Shown here: positions 44,705 through 53,109 of the stretch, in pieces
How positions within the stretch are numbered: the stretch's first letter is position 1
Layout: each line of letters starts with the position of its first letter
NCBI RefSeq assembly: GCF_016482785.1
Contig: NZ_JAEMXM010000010.1
Coordinates: 116,716-180,715 of the forward strand
Reading direction: 5' to 3'
From: Paenibacillus alkalitolerans
GTDB lineage: Bacteria; Bacillota; Bacilli; Paenibacillales; YIM-B00363
Length of the DNA stretch: 64,000 bases
Position numbers and translations under genes: made by a program
Notes under the pieces: model-generated
Told to the model about the DNA's origin: nothing
Database searches by the model: none
Seen by the model: the letters and a program-made list of their open reading frames with translations, nothing else

Positions 44705-44790
44705 CGTTACTTGTGATAAGGCTCACCTTAACGGTCATAACGGCGAAAAATAGCGAAGGAGCTTGCCGCGGCAGCTCCTTTTGTTATATA
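44704..44790 (+). repeat. Dispersed repeat R, copy 3, with terminator-like hairpin
   Basis: CCGTTACTTGTGATAAGG, CTCACCTTAACGGTCATAACGG, then GCGAAAAA, followed by a GGAGCTTGCCGCGGCAGCTCC hairpin with TTTTG. It is a direct copy of the element at 45985. Confidence 0.75.
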
Positions 44791-44806
44791 GATGGACTTG
44801 ATCATA

Positions 44807-45213
44807 CTATGAACGAACATCGTCGAAATTCCGCAGAAGATGTTTCTCCAGCTCTTTTCCGTTTGTTTTTAGTTCTTGCATAATCGGAATACTCATATCG
44901 GTATTGGGGTTGGGCCCCAATGCATAATGGCAAATAGGACCGGAATCAGCTCAAGTGCTTTTTGTGTTGGCCGATACATCGTTTGTGCCCGATTTGACTC
45001 GCCTTCAATTCTGACGAGCAAGCCTGCTTCAACAAGTGATTGGAGCCGTGCGCTCAAAATATTGGATGCGATGCGCTCCCGTGAAGCCAGGAATTCGCGG
45101 TAATACCGCTTGTTCTGGATAAGGACGTCACGAAGAATAACGAGGCTCCAGGGATCGCCCCATATGTCGAGCGAATATACAATGGGACAGACGGAAAATG
45201 TTCGCTTTTTCAT
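44807..45213 (-). pseudogene. HxlR-family regulator with a C-terminal frameshift
   Basis: ATG at 45213 begins a typical HxlR winged-helix protein (CPIVYSLDIWGDPWSLVILR, FLASRERIASNILSARL, MYRPTQKALELIPVL). After MHWG the frame runs into a stop at 44893 (GPTPIPI, 106 residues). In the next frame the expected tail continues as NPNTDMSIPIMQELKTNGKE to a stop at 44807. A single-base change in GGGCCCAACCCC explains this. The HTH core is intact, so a shortened protein may still bind DNA. It lies downstream of the cupin gene. Confidence 0.8.
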
Positions 45214-45220
45214 AAGCAAA

Positions 45221-45249
45221 ATTATACTTTCTGTGCTTGCATATTGCAA
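45221..45249 (-). promoter_or_regulatory. SigA promoter of the HxlR gene
   Basis: TTGCAA (45244-45249) and TATAAT (45221-45226) on the minus strand are separated by 17 bases, just before the HxlR start. Confidence 0.75.
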
Positions 45250-45269
45250 TTTGAGTGTAGTAATTGATC

Positions 45270-45689
45270 CTATTCCTGCCAGGCCACTGGTTTATCGAGT
45301 ATGACGCCATCCGTCTCCACCCATTGACGGAGACTGCCCGCTTGGACTTGAATTACGATGAAATACAAATCTCCAGTACCGTTATTGCGAAGCGTGCGTT
45401 CGCCTTCAGGTGAAACACGAATAGCCATTCCTTCCTTGACATCAAAAATCTGTCCATCCACCTGAAACTGACCTCGACCGCCTATGAATAGGTATAGTTC
45501 CTCATTCTCGCCATGAGTGTGATAAAACGGGATAGAGCCTCCCTCCGGCAGTTGGTTCAGTGAAACTTCCATGCCGGTTAGTCCAAGTCTGTCCTTCAGA
45601 AAGTACTTTCCTGGGACGGGGTCCTTCGACATAGTCAAAAGACTGTTAAAAGGACCTGCTTCCACAACGCTGAAATGAGTTCCGTTCAT
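45270..45689 (-). CDS. Small cupin-domain protein
   Basis: A 139-residue single-domain cupin: IPFYHTHGENEELYLFIGGR (first motif with His and Glu ligands) and IRVSPEGERTLRNNGTGDLY (second). ATG at 45689 follows GGAAGTTTGC; an in-frame start six codons up lacks such spacing. It is next to an HxlR regulator on the same strand, and both share a TTGCAA-type promoter. The HxlR-cupin block is bracketed by two copies of repeat R. Function unknown. Confidence 0.85.
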   Translation of the reverse strand: MNGTHFSVVEAGPFNSLLTMSKDPVPGKYFLKDRLGLTGMEVSLNQLPEGGSIPFYHTHGENEELYLFIGGRGQFQVDGQIFDVKEGMAIRVSPEGERTLRNNGTGDLYFIVIQVQAGSLRQWVETDGVILDKPVAWQE

Positions 45690-45858
45690 TTGCAAACTTC
45701 CTTTCAATTTGAGTTTCCTTCTAACTTGTCTTCATCTTTGCGAATATCCTTTTCTAATAAATCCTCGTGTCGGAGCATCAGTTTGAATTGATATGTAACC
45801 TTAGAGATCCGATCTTCTTCAACGTCATAACGCCGGCTCCGTTATTGTTGATAGATCG

Positions 45859-45887
45859 AGTATAAAGTATGTACTTTTAAATTGCAA
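45859..45887 (-). promoter_or_regulatory. SigA promoter of the cupin gene
   Basis: TTGCAA (45882-45887) and TATACT (45859-45864) on the minus strand are 17 bases apart. The spacer contains AAGTA-CA-TACTT, a possible regulator site. The predicted leader to the ATG is about 170 bases. Confidence 0.65.
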
Positions 45888-45984
45888 GTATAAAACGAGA
45901 AATGTGCATACATTTACCAACAAAAACTTTTACAATATCATTAACTTCAAGCTTTTGGTCTTGCAAAACTTGTTCCACCAAACA

Positions 45985-46074
45985 TTTTCGCCGTTACTTA
46001 AGATACGGTTCACCTTAACGGTCATAACGGCGAAAAATGGGAAAGGAGTTGACCACGGCAGCCCCTTTCTTGGT
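45985..46074 (+). repeat. Dispersed repeat R, copy 4, with terminator-like hairpin
   Basis: The core is bounded by a perfect 12-bp inverted repeat TTTTCGCCGTTA/TAACGGCGAAAA (45985-46036), followed by AAAGGAGTTGACCACGGCAG and CCCCTTTCTT, a second hairpin. It is a direct copy of the element at 44704. The hairpin ends about 30 bases before the alaS-like stop. Confidence 0.8.
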
Positions 46075-46103
46075 TACTATACTTATTGCACTATCGTCTT
46101 CCG

Positions 46104-47897
46104 TTAGCGTAAAGCATCAGTGCTTTCAAGTACTGCCTTTATCCTCCTTACGCTAGAAGACGAGCTCTCTTCCTTAACAATTTTAAAAGTACCAAGGTCA
46201 GCCGTATTCACCGCGTGAGGACCGCCGCATATCTCTTTGGAGAATTTGCCCATCGTATATACTTTTACCATCTGGCCATACTTGCTCTCGAATAGACCAA
46301 TAGCCCCTGTTCTACGTGCATCTTCAAGCGTCATCTCTTCGAACGTAATCCCGACGCCTTCGGCAATCGCTTCATTGACCAGCCGCTCGGTTGCCACGAT
46401 CTCTTCTTCAGTCATTTTACGATGGAACGAAAAATCAAAGCGCAGTCTCTCAGCCGTTATATTGCTGCCCTTTTGCGCCACCTCATCTCCGAGAACCTTT
46501 CGTAGTGCAGCATGCAGAAGATGAGTTGCCGTATGCAGATTTGCCGTCTGTGCAGAATTATCTGCTAAACCGCCTTTAAACTTTTGGGCTGCTCCGGCTT
46601 GAGATAACTCTCTATGCTTCTGAAATTTCTCTAGATATCCTTCCAGATCGATGGCGATGGAACGCTCTGTTGCCAGTTCCATGGTCAATTCGATGGGAAA
46701 CCCATACGTATCATAAAGTTTGAATGCAGCTGCACCGTCTATTTGACCATTTACTAATGAAATCGAAAGCTTATCGAATTCACGAAGTCCCTGCGCGAGC
46801 GTTTTTTGAAAACGAGCTTCTTCCGCCTGGAGTTCCCTAATAATTTTATCGCGATTGCTTTGCAGCTCTGGGTATATTAGCTCGTACTTGTCAATCACAG
46901 CGCTAGCGATATCCGCTAGACCGCCTTCTTGAATACTCAATTGCATTGCGAATCTAACAGCTCGGCGAATCAATCTTCGCAGCACATAGCCTTGGTCGAC
47001 ATTAGACGGAGTAATGCCGTAATTATCACCAAGGATAAATACTGCCGTGCGGGTATGATCCGCAACAACTCGATACGCTTTGGGTTGATTTTCGTATGCC
47101 GTCTCCGACAGTTCTTCAATTCGTGAGAATATCGTAGTAAACAGGTCGCTATCATAGACTGTTCCTCCATTCAAAGCGACTAGCACTCTCTCTAAGCCCA
47201 TTCCCGTATCGACGTTTTTTTGATCAAGCGGTTCAAACTTTCCCTCCGCCGTTTTGTTATATTTCATAAATACAATATTCCAGAATTCAACATAGCGCCC
47301 ACATCCACATGCTGGCGAACATGTAGGACCGCAACGTTCTTTATCCGAGATAATGAAGATTTCCGTATCGGGACCGCAAGGACCTGTTTGACCTGCTGGC
47401 CCCCACCAATTATCGGCTTTAGGCAAGAAGAAGATCTCTTCCTCACATTGACCTAATGCACACCATATCTCGTACGACTCCTGATCACGGGGAGCATCAT
47501 CATCTCCTTCGAATACAGTAACCGCAATTTTATGCTTGGGTATATCGAGCCAGTTCGGCGAAGTGACGAACTCCCAACTCCACGATATGGATTCATGTTT
47601 GAAATAATCGCCAAGTGACCAGTTGCCCATCATCTCAAAAAAGGTGCAATGGGTATCATCACCGACTTCATCTATATCCACAGTACGTATACACTTCTGA
47701 ACATTGGTTAACCTCGTTCCAGATGGATGCTTCTCTCCAAGTAAATAGGGCACCAGCGGGTGCATGCCCGCTGTCGTAAACAATACGGTGGGATCGTTAT
47801 CGGGTATAACGGAAGCGCTAGAAATGACGGCATGACCTTTTTCTTGAAAAAACTGAATATACTTCGCTCTAATCTCTTCAGATGTATACAGTTTCAT
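46104..47897 (-). CDS. Short alanyl-tRNA synthetase paralogue lacking the C-Ala domain
   Basis: A 597-residue class II synthetase. The catalytic domain has motif 2 region CTFFEMMGNWSLGDYF and motif 3 MGLERVLVA. An unusual Cys cluster, C189-x3-C193-x3-C197-x-C199 (CGPTCSPACGCGRYVEFWN), precedes it. The editing domain carries HxxxH (HTATH, 455-459) and C557/H561 in CGGPH. The usual 250-residue C-Ala region is missing, against about 875 residues in full AlaRS. It is probably a second enzyme with a special role (antibiotic resistance, modified tRNA or mischarge repair) rather than the housekeeping gene. A T-box leader controls it. Confidence 0.88.
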   Translation of the reverse strand: MKLYTSEEIRAKYIQFFQEKGHAVISSASVIPDNDPTVLFTTAGMHPLVPYLLGEKHPSGTRLTNVQKCIRTVDIDEVGDDTHCTFFEMMGNWSLGDYFKHESISWSWEFVTSPNWLDIPKHKIAVTVFEGDDDAPRDQESYEIWCALGQCEEEIFFLPKADNWWGPAGQTGPCGPDTEIFIISDKERCGPTCSPACGCGRYVEFWNIVFMKYNKTAEGKFEPLDQKNVDTGMGLERVLVALNGGTVYDSDLFTTIFSRIEELSETAYENQPKAYRVVADHTRTAVFILGDNYGITPSNVDQGYVLRRLIRRAVRFAMQLSIQEGGLADIASAVIDKYELIYPELQSNRDKIIRELQAEEARFQKTLAQGLREFDKLSISLVNGQIDGAAAFKLYDTYGFPIELTMELATERSIAIDLEGYLEKFQKHRELSQAGAAQKFKGGLADNSAQTANLHTATHLLHAALRKVLGDEVAQKGSNITAERLRFDFSFHRKMTEEEIVATERLVNEAIAEGVGITFEEMTLEDARRTGAIGLFESKYGQMVKVYTMGKFSKEICGGPHAVNTADLGTFKIVKEESSSSSVRRIKAVLESTDALR

Positions 47898-47930
47898 TGA
47901 TATTTCTCCTTTTACTCTATTTTAGACAAC

Positions 47931-48125
47931 AAAAAAACGCCCCAAGATTGGGACGAATTAATCGCGGTACCACCCAAGTTATTGTCTTCGCATTTAGCGA
48001 TACAATCAGCTCAATTGACTATAACGAGTCAAACCGGCGGGCATTAACCGCACTCCTGAACCGGCAACATACTAAGTTTCGTAGGATTTCACACCAAAAC
48101 ATCCCTCTCTGAACGAAATGTAGCA
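47931..48125 (-). promoter_or_regulatory. T-box riboswitch leader of the alaS-like gene
   Basis: On the minus strand the conserved GGGTGGTACCGCG (complement of 47963-47975) is followed by the terminator CGTCCCAATCTTGGGGCG and TTTTTTT (47931-47957). The upstream 150 bases can form the tRNA-reading stem I. I could not fix the specifier codon with certainty, but alanine (GCN) is expected. Uncharged tRNA would stabilise the antiterminator and switch the gene on. Confidence 0.9.
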
Positions 48126-48174
48126 TATTTTGTTCATTCATTGATTTCATTTATATCATTTCCTAATTATTGTT

Positions 48175-48203
48175 ATTGTAGCCAGTTAGAATTCAGATGT
48201 CAA
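48175..48203 (-). promoter_or_regulatory. SigA promoter of the T-box leader
   Basis: TTGACA (48198-48203) and TACAAT (48175-48180) on the minus strand are 17 bases apart, about 50 bases upstream of the conserved leader. Confidence 0.8.
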
Positions 48204-48680
48204 TCGTGTATATTAGCAACCTGCATAATACTCGAAAACCCACTCGTAATTAACGTAAACTGCCCGTTAGCTGAACAGGCTGTCGACATATCGGTAGCTT
48301 GGTGTAGTTGACCCTGATCCATTTCGATGTACTATTGATCTCAATCTTAAGTTACGATAGAGCGCTCCTGCTCGCTAAAGAACTGCAGTTTCCAATGCTT
48401 ATTTCAAGAGCGAATGAGCGGCTAGCACGTATTGTTTAATCTGAGTTACGAATGACTTTGAGCTCTTACAATCAAAACTTCCGGCGGTAAAACCAAGGTG
48501 CATATCGATATATGCCTATAAATCGCTTATGAAACGAATTTAACGCAGGCATGCTTAGCGGTAGATTCAGACGCCATGCTCTTTCATTGATGCTGAATCG
48601 AAGAATGAGATTCATTCGTTTCCTACGAGCAGACGAACCCGGGTTCGCCAGCCGTCGAATAATACCGCTGAACTGCGGGA
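48204..48680. other. Intergenic region without recognised features
   Basis: No convincing gene is visible. A 71-codon open frame on the minus strand (48472-48687) overlaps the end of the MocR gene, has no family motif or ribosome site, and is not called. No repeat or terminator stands out. Confidence 0.4.
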
Positions 48681-50087
48681 TCAGCAACCAATTATAAATC
48701 GCCGCAGCCGCGCTACCCCCTCCGCGATTTCCTTATCATCCAGTTTGCCGTAGCCCAGCACAACCTGATGGTGATGGCGACCTTTCCCGAGCGCGTAATC
48801 CTCCAGCGAATTCAGCCGTACGCCGAACGCTTCCGCCTCCTCCCATTTCAAGCGCGCGCAGCGTCCCTCTTCGAAGCTCGCTTGCAGGTGCATGCCTGCT
48901 TCATCCCCTCGAATATCCACCCCGTCGCCAAAATGGCGCTTCAGCGCCTCCGCAAGCACGCCGCGCCTCCTTTTGTAAACCTGTTTCATCCTCTGTACAT
49001 GGCGGTCGAAATGACCGTCCTTGATAAATTTGGCAAGCGCATGCTGGGCAATCGTCGGGGCAAACAGATTAAGATCCGCTTTCGTACGGATGACCGTATC
49101 CGCAAGCTGGGGAGGCAACACGAGAAATCCTAAGCGCAACGACGGAGAGAGTGTCTTGCTGAAAGTACCCGAATAGATGACGCGGGACGGCGCTAACGTC
49201 TGCAGTGGTGGAATCGGCACACCGCTGTGCCGGAACTCGCTGTCGTAGTCATCCTCAATAATGTAATGTCCCGCAGCTTCCGCCAGCCTCACCACCTGCT
49301 GTCGGCGCTGAATAGGAAGAACACTGCCGGTCGGGTATTGGTGGGAAGGAGTCAGTACCAGCAAACCACCCGGCTCTTCCGGGCCGATCCGATCAATGTC
49401 CATCCCTTTCTCATCGACGTCCACCGGACTAAGCGTATAGCCAATCCGCCGAAAAATCGCCGGAACGATATCGATCGTCGGTTCTTCCACATAGACGGTC
49501 CGAACCATCTGCGAGCAGGCGGTAGCGATAAGCAAAAAGCCTTCCGACGAACCGGAAACAATCACGACCTGCTCGGGATGGCAGCGAATGCCTTTTACGC
49601 GAAACAAATAGCTGGCAAGTGCGCTGCGCAGCGCCGAATCGCCGCGAATGTCGCCGTAATCGAGCAGCTCTTCCCCCGTGCGGTCCGCCGTCTCCCGCAA
49701 ATACTTGCCCCAAAGCCGTCTCGGAAACAAGCGCGGATCTGGCGCTCCGCCACGGAAGTCGATAACGCCGTTATTTGCGGCGATACGTGCAGACTCGGCC
49801 GGAATTTGCCATGCACCCGGCTCCGCCAGCCGCCTGAAACGCACTTGAATCCCGCCCGCAACAAATGTACCCGAGCCGACGCGGCTATCCAGGTACCCCT
49901 CGGCTATCAGTTGCTCATACACCTCAATGATAATACTGCGTGCGATACCCAATTCCTGCGCCGCCGTCCGCGTGGGAGGAAGCTTGAACCCCGCCTGCAA
50001 GTCCCCGCTCTCAATCATAGCGCGCAAATGCGTGCACAACTGCATCATCACCGAACCCTGATGTTCGCCCTGCCTAAACCCGAACAT
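48681..50087 (-). CDS. MocR-family regulator (GntR HTH fused to aminotransferase-like domain)
   Basis: A 468-residue fusion. The N-terminal GntR HTH (LPPTRTAAQELGIARSIIIE) is followed by a fold-type I aminotransferase domain whose PLP lysine is in YSGTFSKTLSPSLRLG. MocR proteins (GabR, PdxR) bind PLP as a sensor. It is divergent from an aldo/keto reductase 112 bases away. The operator motif ATTGG-N12-CCAAT lies in that spacer, so the reductase is the probable target, possibly linked to vitamin B6 metabolism. Confidence 0.9.
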   Translation of the reverse strand: MFGFRQGEHQGSVMMQLCTHLRAMIESGDLQAGFKLPPTRTAAQELGIARSIIIEVYEQLIAEGYLDSRVGSGTFVAGGIQVRFRRLAEPGAWQIPAESARIAANNGVIDFRGGAPDPRLFPRRLWGKYLRETADRTGEELLDYGDIRGDSALRSALASYLFRVKGIRCHPEQVVIVSGSSEGFLLIATACSQMVRTVYVEEPTIDIVPAIFRRIGYTLSPVDVDEKGMDIDRIGPEEPGGLLVLTPSHQYPTGSVLPIQRRQQVVRLAEAAGHYIIEDDYDSEFRHSGVPIPPLQTLAPSRVIYSGTFSKTLSPSLRLGFLVLPPQLADTVIRTKADLNLFAPTIAQHALAKFIKDGHFDRHVQRMKQVYKRRRGVLAEALKRHFGDGVDIRGDEAGMHLQASFEEGRCARLKWEEAEAFGVRLNSLEDYALGKGRHHHQVVLGYGKLDDKEIAEGVARLRRFIIGC

Positions 50088-50104
50088 TTATAATCCGCCC
50101 CTAA

Positions 50105-50150
50105 ATTGGTTCCTCAAAACTCATGGATATTGGACCTAAATTATACCAAT
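50105..50150. promoter_or_regulatory. Candidate MocR operator (ATTGG direct and inverted copies)
   Basis: ATTGG occurs at 50105 and 50129, 24 bases apart, and CCAAT at 50146-50150 forms ATTGG-N12-CCAAT with the second copy. Direct-plus-inverted half-sites are typical of MocR regulators. Confidence 0.55.
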
Positions 50151-50198
50151 TGCATTCATTATAATCAAAATCAACCAAAGAACAAAGGAGTGATTGCA

Positions 50199-51200
50199 GT
50201 GTTGAAAAGGAAGCTGGGAAAATCGGGAATCGAAACCGAAGCGCTCGGTATCGGCTGCTGGGCGATCGGAGGACCATGGCATGATGCGGTAACCGGCCAG
50301 GAATACGGGTGGGGCGAGATTGATGACAGCGAGTCGATTCGCGCCATTCATCAAGCGATCGACTTGGGAGTTACCTTGATCGACACCGCTGATAATTATG
50401 GCGCCGGACACAGTGAGCGAATAGTCGGCCGGGCTGTCCAAGGCAAACGCAGCCAAGTCGTCATCGCTACAAAATTCGGATACGTGACCGATGAAGCTGC
50501 TAAGGAAGCGCTCGGTAAAAATGCATCGGCTGCCTACATCAAACAAGCGTGTGAAGCTTCGCTTCGGAGACTTGGCACAGATTACATCGATCTGTATCAA
50601 TTCCACCTGGGCGATTACCCGCCGGACCAAGCGGAGGAAGTCATGGCCGTGTTGGAGGACTTGGTTTCCGAAGGCAAAATCCGCTGGTACGGCTGGTCAA
50701 CCGATCTGCCCGATAGTGCCCAGCTGTTCGCCAAAGGACGTTATTGCGCAGCCATTCAGCACGATCTCAACATTTTCCGCGAAAATGACGCCATCCTGCA
50801 AGTGTGCGAAGAATACGGCCTCGCCAGCATTAACCGCGGACCGCTCGCCATGGGCCTGCTGACAGGCAAGTATTCGGCGAATGCCGGTGTCAGCAATCCG
50901 AAGGACATTCGCGGCAAGCACAATCTGGGATGGCTGACCTATTTCAATAGCGACGGCAAGCCGTCACCCAAGCTGACGGCCATGCTCTCGAATATTAGGG
51001 ACATCCTAACCTCAGGCGGCAGAACGCTTGCGCAAGGCGCTTTAGCCTGGATTTGGGCCAAAAGTGAGGATACGATACCGATACCCGGTTTTCGCTCTAT
51101 GCGGCAGGTAAAGGAAAACGTGCAGGCGCTGCAGTTCGGACCGCTGACCAAGGAGCAAATGCAGCAGATCGATCAAATTTTGTACAAGGAGTCGCAGTAA
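50199..51200 (+). CDS. Aldo/keto reductase
   Basis: A 333-residue TIM-barrel NADP-dependent oxidoreductase. The tetrad is visible: Asp and Tyr in LIDTADNYGAGHSE, Lys in IATKFGYV and His in YQFHLGDYP. GTG at 50199 follows AAAGGAGTG at 6 bases. Divergent from the MocR gene, which probably regulates it. Pyridoxal reductases belong to this family, so a vitamin B6 role is possible but unproven. Confidence 0.9.
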   Translation: MLKRKLGKSGIETEALGIGCWAIGGPWHDAVTGQEYGWGEIDDSESIRAIHQAIDLGVTLIDTADNYGAGHSERIVGRAVQGKRSQVVIATKFGYVTDEAAKEALGKNASAAYIKQACEASLRRLGTDYIDLYQFHLGDYPPDQAEEVMAVLEDLVSEGKIRWYGWSTDLPDSAQLFAKGRYCAAIQHDLNIFRENDAILQVCEEYGLASINRGPLAMGLLTGKYSANAGVSNPKDIRGKHNLGWLTYFNSDGKPSPKLTAMLSNIRDILTSGGRTLAQGALAWIWAKSEDTIPIPGFRSMRQVKENVQALQFGPLTKEQMQQIDQILYKESQ

Positions 51201-51270
51201 CAAGTCATGTCGACTACTATCAGGTGAGAGACCGCCAATGACGAACGCGTATATATATTTCAAATTCAAA

Positions 51271-51465
51271 GGAACTACAGGCACTTATTTGACCTAAAAA
51301 CACCTAAAAATACGATCCCAATGAAAATAGCGGAACTGAGGTTACTTATTTGGATGGATTGAGAGGCATTTTCCCTAATATCCAGCCAATAAGTGCCTGT
51401 AGTTCCGCTATTTTCTTCGACAGAGCCCAATTTAGCCAAATAAGACCCTGCAGTTCCTCTAAAAC
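51271..51465. repeat. Composite intergenic repeat E, copy 1 (about 195 bp)
   Basis: Four related blocks of about 20 bases, two in each direction: GGAACTACAGGCACTTATTTG, GGAACTGAGGTTACTTATTTGG, CCAATAAGTGCCTGTAGTTCCGC and CCAAATAAGACCCTGCAGTTCC. AAAATAGC/GCTATTTT brackets the inner pair. It lies at the end of the phn operon and recurs at 63230. Confidence 0.85.
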
Positions 51466-51484
51466 AACTGAGGCTATCCTGCTG

Positions 51485-52306
51485 TCACGCATTCACCCCG
51501 AGCTTCCGTTTCAACCGGGTTGCAAATATCTCCAGCAAGATCGCAAATATCAGAATAAAATAGGTTATGACACCGACTTCTCTTAGATCGTAATAAAATA
51601 CGCTCGCCATAAACATGTCGAATCCGATTCCGCCCGCTCCCGCCGCCGCGCCCATAGCCACCGCAACGGCAAAGTTGATTTCGAACCTGAGAAACGTCCA
51701 AGAAAGAAGGTAAGTGATCGTGCCGGGAATGACCGCTTGGAACACGATCTGCCACCAGTTGGCGCCGCTCGCTTTTAACGCTTCGATGACGCCCTCGTCC
51801 ATCTCCTCGAACGATTCGGAATAAGCTTTAACCAAATATCCGATCGTGTGAAAGCTCATGCCGACCACCGCGGCAACGCTCCCGAGCCCGGCCGACACGG
51901 CGAATATCAATACCCATAAAACCGTCGGAACCGCTCTTATAAACGCGACGCAGCCTCTGATGACATTGGAAATCGCCCTCGTCGTCAAGTTCCGGGCCGC
52001 GAACAAACCCAGAAAGAGGGAGACCGCCGCTCCAAACAACGTTGTCAGAAAAGCGAGTCCTATCGTTACAAAAACCTTGTATACCGCTTCGGGAAAAGTA
52101 AAATGTTTAAAGTGCGGCTCGAACAAGACGGTTTTGAAAGTTTGCGCCGTCTTGAAGATAGCGTCAAAGAAGTTCAAGTCTTTGTAATCGAATGTCAGGA
52201 ACCCGAATACGGTTGCAACCGCCAGCACAAGCAGCGTGGCCCGTATCGTAATCGTCGCTTTGTTCAACGATTTTACTTTGATTCTCGTTGCGGTCTCGGC
52301 GGCCAT
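51485..52306 (-). CDS. phnE: Phosphonate ABC transporter permease (second PhnE)
   Basis: A 273-residue permease with six hydrophobic segments and the EAA loop (ALKASGANWWQIVFQAVIPG). It is the last gene of the phn operon; its ATG overlaps the stop of the first PhnE gene (TAATG). Two homologous permeases form a heterodimer in many PhnCDE systems. It helps import phosphonates with PhnC and PhnD. Confidence 0.92.
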   Translation of the reverse strand: MAAETATRIKVKSLNKATITIRATLLVLAVATVFGFLTFDYKDLNFFDAIFKTAQTFKTVLFEPHFKHFTFPEAVYKVFVTIGLAFLTTLFGAAVSLFLGLFAARNLTTRAISNVIRGCVAFIRAVPTVLWVLIFAVSAGLGSVAAVVGMSFHTIGYLVKAYSESFEEMDEGVIEALKASGANWWQIVFQAVIPGTITYLLSWTFLRFEINFAVAVAMGAAAGAGGIGFDMFMASVFYYDLREVGVITYFILIFAILLEIFATRLKRKLGVNA

Positions 52307-53109
52307 TACAATATCGTCCTCCTGACATAGTTCGAAATCGCTTCGATGAATAAGATAGTGATGACGATTGATATGACTACGAGGCTGGCCGCATGATAGT
52401 TCATATTTTTGTAGTATAAGTTAAAGGCGAAGCCGATCCCCGAACCTGTCAAAATTCCGACAAGCGTGGCATGGCGGATGTTGGTTTCAATCGTAAACAG
52501 CACCCAACTGACCATCTGGGGAAGGCCGGACGGAATGACGGATTGGAATACGATGTGGAAATATCCGGCGCCTGTCGCTCTCAGCGCTTCGACCGATCCC
52601 CCGCTCGCCTCGTCGATCGTTTCCATAAATGCCCTCGTCAAAAATCCGAACGAACCGAAAAATAACGCGAAATATCCGGTCATCACGTTCTGGCCGAAAG
52701 AGAACAGCAATATCATCGACCACGCGGCGACATCGATGTTTCGGAAGACGGTGGCGATCCCTCTGCTGATACCGCCTAGAAACGCGTTAAACCGGGTTGT
52801 GTTTGCTCCGAATATAGCGAACAGCAAGGCGAGGGCAGCCCCCGTCGAAGTGGCGGCGACGGAAACAAGCACCGTCTCACGCAATTTGACCAAAATATCG
52901 GGAAGCTTTCCCAACGATTCCGCATTCGGATAAAAATTCGAAGCCCCCCAGAAGATTGCCTTGGGAATGGAGGTAAAGCCTTTCGCAACATTGTATTCCG
53001 TGATCACGATCGCCGCAAGCGTAACTAAAGACAACACTCCCAGATATATCAGGGAGTTCATCCTTTTTCTCGCGAAGAAATCACCCCGCATTTTTGCCAC
53101 CGTGATCAA
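52306..53109 (-). CDS. phnE: Phosphonate ABC transporter permease (first PhnE)
   Basis: A 267-residue six-helix permease with the EAA loop ALRATGAGYFHIVFQSVIPSG. The start is either TTG at 53109 (GGAG 9 bases upstream, inside the phnC end) or ATG at 53091. It lies between PhnC and the second PhnE, all on the minus strand. Confidence 0.9.
   Translation of the reverse strand: MITVAKMRGDFFARKRMNSLIYLGVLSLVTLAAIVITEYNVAKGFTSIPKAIFWGASNFYPNAESLGKLPDILVKLRETVLVSVAATSTGAALALLFAIFGANTTRFNAFLGGISRGIATVFRNIDVAAWSMILLFSFGQNVMTGYFALFFGSFGFLTRAFMETIDEASGGSVEALRATGAGYFHIVFQSVIPSGLPQMVSWVLFTIETNIRHATLVGILTGSGIGFAFNLYYKNMNYHAASLVVISIVITILFIEAISNYVRRTIL

Noticed and set aside
16424..46074. Integron attC sites for repeat R
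   Set aside because: The copies lack the GTTRRRY/RYYYAAC core pair in the required arrangement, and no integrase is seen. They are reported only as dispersed repeats.
48472..48687. 71-codon open frame on the minus strand
   Set aside because: It overlaps the MocR gene end, has no ribosome site and no recognisable motif.
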